Source of the DNA: Deltaproteobacteria bacterium
GTDB taxonomy: Bacteria; Bacillota; Desulfotomaculia; Desulfotomaculales; JAGUVT01
Direction: 5' to 3'
NCBI GenBank assembly: GCA_020062745.1
Contig: JAGUVT010000076.1
Location: forward strand, 1 to 48,097
DNA length: 48,097 bases
Shown in pieces: positions 8,701 to 17,073 of this stretch (its first letter is position 1; every line of letters begins with the position of its first letter). The notes under the pieces are model-generated. The model was given only the letters and a program-made list of their open reading frames with translations, was not told the DNA's origin and made no database searches. The position numbers and the translations under genes were made by a program.

Positions 8701-9062
8701 AACAAATCATTTTAGCCCGGCTTAAATCCGTAAAACTCAGAATTTGTCTTTTTATCTTTTCTATACAAATTTTCTATACAAAGTCTGATAATTCCTACCG
8801 CAGATGAAAAGTTTTGGGTAATCCGACAACGAACAGCAACACCAGAAGATCGCAATACCGGGAAAGAAGAACGCAATACAACAAAAGATTCTCGGTGAAA
8901 AACCTTTAAAATCATATTAAGACAAATGGAAGGCTTTGGCGGAGGCCCGGGAGAGTTTCCGAGAATCTACTGAACAAAAAGAAGGGGGGTAAAAGGGAGG
9001 TAAAATGAAGAAATCTTTCTTTTTCATACTGCTCTTGTGAATTAATGATTGGAGGGTAAAAA
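8701..9062. promoter_or_regulatory. Divergent intergenic region between regulator and SLH gene
   Basis: This AT-rich gap separates the STAND-AraC gene (minus) from the SLH gene (plus) and should hold both promoters. Two exact copies of TTTTCTATACAAA lie back to back at 8757-8769 and 8770-8782. AraC-type activators bind direct repeats, so this is a candidate operator. On the minus strand the same bases give TTTGTATAGAAAA twice, followed by GATAAAA, so the repeat could also overlap the regulator's own promoter. A strong GGGAGG site and an 11-codon mini-ORF lie at 8994-9040. Confidence 0.5.
9005..9040 (+). CDS. Eleven-codon mini-ORF, possible leader peptide
   Basis: An ATG at 9005, placed five bases after a strong GGGAGG, encodes MKKSFFFILLL and a TGA at 9038-9040. 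The SLH gene starts 22 bases later with its own GGAGGG site. The peptide looks like the start of a signal sequence. It could be a leader that couples or tunes translation of the SLH gene, or the scar of an earlier signal peptide cut by a frameshift. Nothing proves that it is translated, beyond the good ribosome binding site and the tight spacing. Confidence 0.35.
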   Translation: MKKSFFFILLL

Positions 9063-11306
9063 ATGTCAAGAAAAGTGTTTTATATTTTGTTTAGCTTGAT
9101 GCTATTGCTGGTTATCAGTATGTTTTCTTATTCTCCTCTTGCTTTAGCCCACAATGAAAGTTGGACCTGTTCGGCTGACTACGGCACAACGCCTAAAATT
9201 GACGGAAAGATAAATCCAGCCAATGAATGGGCGGACGCCAACAAGGTTATTTTTAATGCCCCTGATGAAAAAAGCCGGGTAACTGTTTATATGAAGGCCA
9301 TTCCTGGTGATTATCCCGGCGGCGGGAGGCTTTACTTGTGCTATGTCGTCCCGAATGCCTTAGCAGGAACGAGCTTCCAGTGGGATTCCAACCACGACCT
9401 GGGAAAAGCGCCCAAAGTAGATGATCGCCGCATACAAACGGAGACTGCCAGCGAGGAGTTCGGCGGCTTTATTTTTGCAGAAGGTACAGGCAGTGATTGG
9501 AAAACAGTGGATCAGCCTTCCGGTTTTTCAGGTACTATCAGTCCTTTAGGGAAAACTAACTATATTGTAGAGATGGCCATTCCCTATTCCTGGCTGGGAA
9601 TTAAAATTTGTGATTCCAGCCCGCGCGGCTGCTCCTTTTATGCTTCCGGCTTCAATTCTGATAGAAAACTTGCCTTTTACTACTGGCCGCCGGTAAATGC
9701 CACCGGCACAAAATATAATGTTCCGGCAACCTGGGGCAATATGGTTCCCTCCGATTGCTGGGGTTCCCCCCGCGGCCGCCTGGTGATACAAAAAGGGCCC
9801 GATTCTCCGCCGGATCATACCTGGATGCCGGGAGGACAAAAGAAGTATAACGAAATGATCCAGTTAATGCTGCACGAGGCGGCGAGTGAAAGCCATGAGG
9901 ACATTTTGCTCAAGAGCCTTACCATTACCGCTTCCGGCACGGGAAATGACCAGACTGATATTGCTGCGTTGGACGTTTTCCGCGATGACAACAAGAACGG
10001 CCTGGTGGATGCTGGTGAAGAACTCCTTGCCTCCGGCACCTATCCGGCGGATAACGGTTCGATTACCTTCACCTTCCCTGGAAACGGCTTACTTGTACCT
10101 GACGGGGAAACCGTCTATATTGTTATCGCTTATGTAATGAAGCAAACTGCTCCTGCCGGCGCTGATTACCAGTTTAAGGTAAGCGGCGGAAAAGCCTGGG
10201 GCGTCAAATCCAACCAGCCTGTGCCAATTACAGGTATCATAGAAAAGCCGGTATTTCTTCTCTGGAGCGCAAAAAAGAAAGTAGAAGGAGGAGGACCTTC
10301 CGGGCCGGTTCTCTCCATCCAAAAAATAGCTGCTGCCGACTCGGTAATGGCAGGCGAGAATATCACCTATAATATCCTGGTGGCCAATACCTCCTCGCAG
10401 ACTCTTTCCCAGGTAAAGGTAACAGATGAATTGCCGCCACAAGTTTCTTTTGTTTCTGCTGATAATGGCGGAGTGTACAATCCGGGTACCGGCGTCGTTA
10501 CCTGGGAACTGGGTACATTTAACCCCGGGGATTGGAAAAGTCTTACTCTAGTGGTAAAGGTGGATTCCTCTACCCCTGACGGTACCATTATCCATAATAA
10601 AGCAGTTGCTACAGCTCTCCGTCATCCGCCGGTAGAATCGGAAGATGAAGTGGTAGTGGTTGGCAGCAAAGTGCACGAAGCATTTATTAAGGGTTACCCG
10701 GATGGGACCTTTGGACCTAACCGCAATGTTACCCGGGGTGAGATCGCAGCTATTATTGCCCGTTTGCTCCATTTAGAAGGAACGGTTACCGGTACCCAAT
10801 TCTATTCTGATGTTCCAGGTACCCACTGGACATTTAAGTACGTTGAGGCGGTAACCAGGGCCAATATAATGAAAGGCTTTCCGGATGGCACTTTCCGGCC
10901 CAACCAGCCAGCCACCCGGGCTGATGTGGCTGTTGCCATGCTCCGTGCCCGTGAAATTGACCCGGTGGTCTTTTTGCCCGCCCCTCCTTTCCCCGATATT
11001 GCCGGGCACTGGGCCATAAAAGAAATTGAAACGGCCTACGTTCTGGGAATTATTGAAGGTCTGCCTGACGGCACCTTTCACCCCAACGATCCCATTATCC
11101 GCTCGGAGACAGTAACTCTTATGTGCCGGACCCTGGGCAGGGGACCGTTGCTGGAAGGCCCCGTCACCCAGCATTTCCCGGATTGCACCCCGGCCGACTG
11201 GTTCTACGGATGGGGGGAAGAATCTTTTGAAACTCATAAAGGGGTGCATATGGCTTCTGGAAATGAGAGGTTAATCGAGTACGTTCCTTCTTCACCGGTT
11301 TGGTAA
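9063..11306 (+). CDS. Secreted S-layer homology protein with DUF11-type domain
   Basis: The 747-residue protein has a clear signal peptide (cleavage near ALA-HNE, residue 29). Next comes a beta-rich domain that starts KIDGKINPANEW, like CBM9/DOMON-type sugar or haem binding modules. An EF-hand or dockerin-like loop with DDNKNGLVDAGEE lies near 305. A DUF11/CARDB-like conserved repeat follows at about 415-530 (ITYNILVANTS, VKVTDELPP). Three SLH repeats at about 535-705 (GYPDGTFGPN, GFPDGTFRPN and GLPDGTFHPN) should attach it to the wall polymer. GGAGGG stands six bases before the ATG. It is probably a surface-exposed binding or adhesion protein; I see no catalytic site. It is divergent from the giant regulator, and downstream the sequence runs straight into a uvrA relic. 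Confidence 0.9.
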   Translation: MSRKVFYILFSLMLLLVISMFSYSPLALAHNESWTCSADYGTTPKIDGKINPANEWADANKVIFNAPDEKSRVTVYMKAIPGDYPGGGRLYLCYVVPNALAGTSFQWDSNHDLGKAPKVDDRRIQTETASEEFGGFIFAEGTGSDWKTVDQPSGFSGTISPLGKTNYIVEMAIPYSWLGIKICDSSPRGCSFYASGFNSDRKLAFYYWPPVNATGTKYNVPATWGNMVPSDCWGSPRGRLVIQKGPDSPPDHTWMPGGQKKYNEMIQLMLHEAASESHEDILLKSLTITASGTGNDQTDIAALDVFRDDNKNGLVDAGEELLASGTYPADNGSITFTFPGNGLLVPDGETVYIVIAYVMKQTAPAGADYQFKVSGGKAWGVKSNQPVPITGIIEKPVFLLWSAKKKVEGGGPSGPVLSIQKIAAADSVMAGENITYNILVANTSSQTLSQVKVTDELPPQVSFVSADNGGVYNPGTGVVTWELGTFNPGDWKSLTLVVKVDSSTPDGTIIHNKAVATALRHPPVESEDEVVVVGSKVHEAFIKGYPDGTFGPNRNVTRGEIAAIIARLLHLEGTVTGTQFYSDVPGTHWTFKYVEAVTRANIMKGFPDGTFRPNQPATRADVAVAMLRAREIDPVVFLPAPPFPDIAGHWAIKEIETAYVLGIIEGLPDGTFHPNDPIIRSETVTLMCRTLGRGPLLEGPVTQHFPDCTPADWFYGWGEESFETHKGVHMASGNERLIEYVPSSPVW

Positions 11307-11316
11307 GATAAGCAAA

Positions 11317-11455
11317 GGCGTAGAGATCGCGGGTGCCGGTGAAAACGCCGGTGCAAGTGGCCGGGTTGGAGCGGGGGAAGCGGCCGATGGAGGGGCTGGT
11401 CGATATCGATCACCTTATCCAGGTTGCCGATCCCCCTGATTTCCCGGCACTGCCC
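11317..11455 (-). pseudogene. Internal uvrA fragment, frameshifted
   Basis: This stretch of about 139 bases aligns by eye with uvrA 3412-3549 in the same orientation, with roughly 14 mismatches and one extra base (near 11390). On the minus strand it reads [20 protein letters not shown], the counterpart of [20 protein letters not shown] in the intact gene, and then loses frame at the inserted base. No flanking uvrA sequence is present on either side. It starts just after the SLH stop and ends about 11 bases before a 27-bp palindromic element. It is a dead fragment, either a partial duplication or debris from a second uvrA. Confidence 0.85.
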
Positions 11456-11466
11456 GAACAAACAAG

Positions 11467-11493
11467 CAAACAAGGGGACGGTTCTATTGTTTG
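11467..11493. repeat. 27-bp palindromic repeat, copy 1
   Basis: The element has arms CAAACAA and TTGTTTG around a GGGGACGGTTCTA core. It is identical, in the same orientation, to 12477-12503. It resembles short REP-like palindromes that I associate with REP-linked tyrosine transposases in clostridia, but no such transposase is in the window. It directly follows the uvrA relic. Confidence 0.8.
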
Positions 11494-11562
11494 TATTTTG
11501 AACATAATTATGCTACAATTATGCGCAAAAGGCGACCCGACTTTTACAGTTTTAAAAAGGTG

Positions 11563-11596
11563 AAAAGCCCGTAGTCGTTGAAACTATGGGCTTTTT
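11563..11596. terminator. Bidirectional intrinsic terminator upstream of tRNA-Thr
   Basis: A 12-base stem (AAAAGCCC-GTAG with CTAT-GGGCTTTT, one wobble) and a nine-base loop carry A and T runs on the two sides. It could stop transcripts from either direction before the tRNA gene. Confidence 0.7.
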
Positions 11597-11658
11597 CGCG
11601 GTTGGATCGTATATGAATTTTGTTATGCTACAGTGATATCTTCTTGTGAAAAGATAGC

Positions 11659-11733
11659 GCTGGTGTAGCTTAGCGGTAGAGCAGCGCACTCGTAATGCAC
11701 AGGCCGTGGGTTCAAGTCCCACCATCAGCTCCA
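11659..11733 (+). tRNA. tRNA-Thr (anticodon CGT)
   Basis: A 75-base cloverleaf with encoded CCA can be drawn. The acceptor is GCTGGTG with CATCAGC (one G-T pair). The D arm is around AGCGGTAGA, the anticodon loop is CTCGTAA with CGT at 11691-11693 (reads ACG threonine codons), and the T arm is GTGGG-TTCAAGT-CCCAC. The anticodon stem (GCGCA with TGCAC) has one C-A mismatch at its second pair, and the D stem has a G-T pair. It may thus be weakened, though otherwise complete. It lies alone between two terminators. Confidence 0.93.
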
Positions 11734-11742
11734 GTAAAGCCA

Positions 11743-11775
11743 GACCCCGCAAAGAATAGCGGGGTCGTTCTGTTT
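11743..11775 (+). terminator. Terminator after tRNA-Thr
   Basis: A perfect eight-base stem (GACCCCGC / GCGGGGTC) with an eight-base loop is followed by GTTCTGTTT, ten bases after the tRNA CCA. Confidence 0.8.
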
Positions 11776-11951
11776 AGTGCAAACTCCTTAAAAATTGCTT
11801 TTTGGGGATAGTTATGTTTGGTTTTTTTCCGTGGCGGATGGGGCTAGCGGCAGTGCCGCCGGGAAAGCAAAGGAAATTTTAAAAAAAACTTCTTGAATAA
11901 TTTCACGGAGAAAAAATAATCCTAGAAAAAAATAATAATCCTAGGAGGGGG
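11776..11951. other. AT-rich leader of the DUF3231 gene with a GC-rich hairpin
   Basis: This gap precedes the DUF3231 gene. A GCGGC-AGT-GCCGC hairpin lies at 11847-11859, with a competing TGGCGG segment just upstream, in otherwise AT-rich sequence. A partly duplicated AATAATCCTAG motif lies at about 11917-11944 and runs into the ribosome binding site. I could not match it to a known riboswitch. Confidence 0.3.
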
Positions 11952-12476
11952 ATGGGTTTGAAGATATTAGCAGGAATCCAAAAAATGGTCGATATCGGTA
12001 AATCTGACGAGGAATTACAGTCACAGATTACAGTTACTGAAGTATGGCATCTCTGGCAGACCCTTGTGCAAAAGTATGATATTATTGAGCTTACTCAGAT
12101 TCTACTGAACTATGCCGAAAATGCTGATCTTAGATTGGTATTAGAACGTGGGCTGGTTGCACTTGGAGAAGAGAAAGAAATAACGGAGAAGGAGTTAAAA
12201 AACTATGGAATTACGGCGCCGAAAGGACCGCCTGCCTTTGCGAAGACAGCTCTTGATGTTGAACCAATAACAGATTCGTTTATCTTTCGCCGCGTATTTT
12301 ATGGTATACAAGGGGTTTTGCCTATTCGTATGCAAGCATTTATAGACTCCACATCACCTAAATTGAGAGAAATCTTTAGAGAGCACATGATGAAAGAAAT
12401 TGAAATATATGATTTACTTATGGAGTATGGGAAATTTAAGGGATTTTTAGATGTGCCTCCTGCATTCCGCATCTAA
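11952..12476 (+). CDS. DUF3231-family protein (spore-coat/ferritin-like)
   Basis: The 174-residue, mostly helical protein resembles the second half of DUF3231 proteins, which are linked to the CotF-like spore coat group. Supporting blocks are VTEVWHLWQTLVQKYDI at the start and FRRVFYGIQGVLPIRMQAFI followed by REIFREHMMKEIEIYDLLMEYG near the end. Full DUF3231 proteins are often about twice as long with two four-helix units, so this looks like a single-unit form. AGGAGG lies only three bases before the ATG at 11952 but nine before a TTG at 11958, which may be the real start. The gene is visibly AT-richer than its neighbours and its stop codon abuts the second 27-bp palindrome, which suggests an acquired island. 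Confidence 0.7.
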   Translation: MGLKILAGIQKMVDIGKSDEELQSQITVTEVWHLWQTLVQKYDIIELTQILLNYAENADLRLVLERGLVALGEEKEITEKELKNYGITAPKGPPAFAKTALDVEPITDSFIFRRVFYGIQGVLPIRMQAFIDSTSPKLREIFREHMMKEIEIYDLLMEYGKFKGFLDVPPAFRI

Positions 12477-12503
12477 CAAACAAGGGGACGGTTCTATTGT
12501 TTG
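12477..12503. repeat. 27-bp palindromic repeat, copy 2
   Basis: It is identical to 11467-11493 and in the same orientation. It begins at the base right after the DUF3231 TAA stop, so the element may also act as that gene's 3' hairpin. Confidence 0.8.
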
Positions 12504-12544
12504 CAAGTAATTATGTGTTGTGCCCCCGGGCCGGCAAAGATGCT

Positions 12545-13450
12545 TCACCCGGTATAGACTCTGGTCAAGCCGGCCCGTTCCGCTGTTTTGAGCGCTTCCC
12601 GGTATTCCTCCCGGGTGATCCGCCTGCTCAACTCGGGATAGCTCAACGCCCTGTATGCGGGATGGTATTGATCCATCACGTTCACAAAGGCATTCCGGGA
12701 GATTTCTTCCGCCAAAAACTCCATCACCTTTCCCGTGCGGGCCAGGTCCCCGGGCAGGAGCAGGTGCCTGACAAGCAAGCCCCGGGCGGCAATCCCCCTT
12801 TCGTCCAAAACCAGGTCGCCCACCTGCCCGTACATCTTTTTCACCGCCTGTTTCGCCACGGTAAAATAGCCGGCCGCGCCGGCATACTTGCGCCCGGCTT
12901 CGTCGTCCCCGAACTTGATGTCCGGCATGTAAACGTCAATCACACCGTCCAGCAAATCCAAAGTATCCAAAGAGTCGTAACCCCCGGTGTTGTAAACAAC
13001 GGGAATTCTCAAGTCTTTTTCCGCGGCGGCCGCCAGCGCCTCCAGGAATTGCGGCACAAAATGGCTGGGAGACACCAGGTTGACGTTGTGGCAGCCTCTT
13101 TTCTGCAGGTCCAGCATCATTCCGGCCAGTTCCTCCGCCGACACCTCATCTCCCTCGCCGTGCTGGCTGATGTCGCAGTTCTGGCAGAACCGGCAGTTTA
13201 AATTGCAGTAGGTAAAAAAGATGGTTCCCGAACCTCTCGTCCCCACCAGCGGAGCTTCCTCGCCGAAGTGGGGGCCGTAGCTGCTCACCACCGCCTGCCG
13301 GCCGCCCCGGCATACACCCAGTTCACCTTCCAGGCGGTTGACCCGGCACTGCTGCGCGCATACGGTGCAGTCCGCCAACACTGCTGTCGCCTGCTCCGCC
13401 CGCTTCGCCAGTTCCCCCGGCGTCAGCTTCAAATAGCACCCTTCGACCAT
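12545..13450 (-). CDS. PflX-like radical SAM protein (COG1313 type)
   Basis: The 301-residue protein has the radical SAM signature CNLNCRFC (CxxxCxxC, near residue 82), which binds a 4Fe-4S cluster and S-adenosylmethionine. It also has an N-terminal cysteine set CTVCAQQC...GVC (about 28-47). These are hallmarks of the PflX group, annotated as putative pyruvate formate-lyase activating enzymes although the true substrate is unknown. Other visible blocks are NLVSPSHFVPQ, VVYNTGGYDSLDTLDLL and DVYMPDIKFGDDEAGRKYA. The ATG at 13448-13450 follows AGGGGAG. It starts 12 bases after the uvrB stop on the same strand, so it is very likely co-transcribed with uvrB. No glycyl radical enzyme is nearby. 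Confidence 0.88.
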   Translation of the reverse strand: MVEGCYLKLTPGELAKRAEQATAVLADCTVCAQQCRVNRLEGELGVCRGGRQAVVSSYGPHFGEEAPLVGTRGSGTIFFTYCNLNCRFCQNCDISQHGEGDEVSAEELAGMMLDLQKRGCHNVNLVSPSHFVPQFLEALAAAAEKDLRIPVVYNTGGYDSLDTLDLLDGVIDVYMPDIKFGDDEAGRKYAGAAGYFTVAKQAVKKMYGQVGDLVLDERGIAARGLLVRHLLLPGDLARTGKVMEFLAEEISRNAFVNVMDQYHPAYRALSYPELSRRITREEYREALKTAERAGLTRVYTG

Positions 13451-13462
13451 ATGACTCCCCTT

Positions 13463-15475
<2,013 letters not shown>

Positions 15476-15491
15476 AAAAACCACCAGCTAT

Positions 15492-15497
15492 ATTATA
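15492..15497 (-). promoter_or_regulatory. Extended -10 element upstream of uvrB
   Basis: The minus strand reads TGGTATAATA, identical over ten bases to the element before uvrA. It lies 17 bases from the uvrB ATG, so the leader would be very short or near-leaderless. Confidence 0.45.
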
Positions 15498-15542
15498 CCA
15501 CAGAGGAAAAATCCCGCCGGGCAGCGAATAAGTTGCAGGGGA

Positions 15543-16223
15543 ATGATAAAGATGAAGAACTGCCGCACAGCCCTGCTGGAATTTAAAAATTTAACCTTTG
15601 CCGTCGGCACAAACGGGTCGAACTCCCGGCGGATCGAGGCTTCAGCCGCTCTTGAAGCAGGCGGCGTCCTGCTGGTGCGCGGGCCTTCCGGCTCGGGCAA
15701 GTCGACCCTGCTCCGGGTACTGGCCCGGCTCCAGGAATGCACCGGCGGAGAAGTGATGCTGCAGGGCGAGGCCTGGACAAACTTTGCGCCCAATCACTGG
15801 CGGCGCCGGGTGCATTACCTGGCTCAGAGGCCGGTGGTATTTGACGGCACCGTATCCGAAAACCTTATCCGGCCCTTTAAAATCGCCGCCCTGAAAAACC
15901 GGGACAAACCGGACAATACCCTGATTAAAAACAAAATGGAGCATCTGCTGCTGCCGGCCGGTATGCTGGAGCAGGACGCCCGCACTCTTTCGGGAGGAGA
16001 AACGGCCCGGGTGGCCCTCCTGCGGGCGCTGCTGACCGGCCCCGACGTGCTGCTCCTGGACGAGCCGGCGGCCGCCCTCGACCAGAATGCTGCCGGTGCG
16101 GTCATGAACGTGCTCAAAGAATGGCTGCGGGAAGCAGAAGGACGGGGAATGCTGCTGGTTTCCCACGACGACAGTTGTGAAATGCTTCAGCCGGCTCACG
16201 TGCTTAACCTGGGAGGAGTTTAA
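15543..16223 (+). CDS. fetA: FetA/YbbL-type ABC exporter ATP-binding protein
   Basis: The 226-residue protein is an ABC ATPase with Walker A GPSGSGKST (about 47-55), a Q-loop region near LAQRPVVFDGTV, the signature LSGGETARVALLRALL and Walker B VLLLDEPAAALD. It pairs with the UPF0014 permease that starts right after its stop codon. In E. coli the FetAB pair exports iron and protects against oxidative stress; that role is carried over by homology only. Two ATGs (15543 and 15552) are possible behind an AGGGGA site, the second better spaced. It is divergent from uvrB across a gap of about 65 bases, on the opposite strand to most genes here. Confidence 0.88.
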   Translation: MIKMKNCRTALLEFKNLTFAVGTNGSNSRRIEASAALEAGGVLLVRGPSGSGKSTLLRVLARLQECTGGEVMLQGEAWTNFAPNHWRRRVHYLAQRPVVFDGTVSENLIRPFKIAALKNRDKPDNTLIKNKMEHLLLPAGMLEQDARTLSGGETARVALLRALLTGPDVLLLDEPAAALDQNAAGAVMNVLKEWLREAEGRGMLLVSHDDSCEMLQPAHVLNLGGV

Positions 16224-16226
16224 TTG

Positions 16227-17027
16227 ATGAACGAAGGCGTAATTCCCATTTCCAACCTGCAACTGGCATTAAGCGTGATCCTGGTGTTCATCGCCGGGTC
16301 AGTCTCGGCGGCCCTGAAGCTTGGTCTCTTGAGGGCCCTGGTCTGGGGCACGATCCGCACCTTCGTCCAGCTCACCCTCATCGGTTATGTTCTTACTTAC
16401 GTTTTTGCCTTGAACAACCTCTGGCTGATCCTGGCTCTGGTCACCTTGATGTGCTTTATTGCCTCCCGCAACGCCGTCCGCCGCACTCCCAACATACCCG
16501 ATTTCCCGGTAATGCTGGCCTTTCTCTCCCTCCTGGCCAGCACCTACCTGGTCGGGAGCATCGTCACCGGCCTGATTATCGCCCCGGAGCCCTGGTATTC
16601 GGCCCGCATTGTCATCCCCATCTTCGGTATGATCCTGGGCAATTCCATGAACGGCATCGCCCTCTCTCTGGACCGTCTGTACAGCGAGGCCCGCGGCCGT
16701 TCCGCCGAAATAGAAACCCTGCTGTCTTTCGGGGCCACCCCCTGGGAAGCAATCCGCCAATGCGTACGGGAAGCAATGCGGGCGGGCATGATGCCGATTA
16801 TAAACTCGCTGATGGTGGTGGGAGTGGTCAGCCTGCCGGGGATGATGACCGGGCAGATTTTAGGCGGCGCCGATCCCAGGGAGGCGGTCCGCTACCAGAT
16901 TGTGGTAATGCTGATGATCGCCGCCGCGGTGGCCATCGGCTGCCTGCTACTGGTAGGGCTCTCCTACCGCCGGCTTTTCACCGCGGACGACGCCCTGGCC
17001 CCCCGGCTGCGGCAGAGCCGCCGCTAG
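16227..17027 (+). CDS. fetB: FetB-type (UPF0014) ABC exporter permease
   Basis: The 266-residue protein has about seven hydrophobic membrane segments and the UPF0014 core. Blocks include WGTIRTFVQLTLIGYVL, the MILGNSMNGIALSLDRL motif, LSFGATPWEA and the late SLPGMMTGQILGGADP block. It forms the membrane part of the putative iron or metal exporter with the preceding ATPase. GGGAGGAG lies inside the end of fetA and is correctly spaced for the ATG at 16227, so the genes are translationally coupled with three bases between stop and start. A TTG at 16224 is less likely. Its end faces the orphan lipoprotein gene. Confidence 0.9.
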   Translation: MNEGVIPISNLQLALSVILVFIAGSVSAALKLGLLRALVWGTIRTFVQLTLIGYVLTYVFALNNLWLILALVTLMCFIASRNAVRRTPNIPDFPVMLAFLSLLASTYLVGSIVTGLIIAPEPWYSARIVIPIFGMILGNSMNGIALSLDRLYSEARGRSAEIETLLSFGATPWEAIRQCVREAMRAGMMPIINSLMVVGVVSLPGMMTGQILGGADPREAVRYQIVVMLMIAAAVAIGCLLLVGLSYRRLFTADDALAPRLRQSRR

Positions 17028-17073
17028 ACGGGCGCGGGATTGCTACACCTGCGGCGTGCAATGACATGCATCC

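Noticed and set aside
11776-11951. A known riboswitch before the DUF3231 gene
   Set aside because: The hairpin does not match cobalamin, fluoride, cyclic di-GMP, preQ1 or other consensus cores that I could recall.
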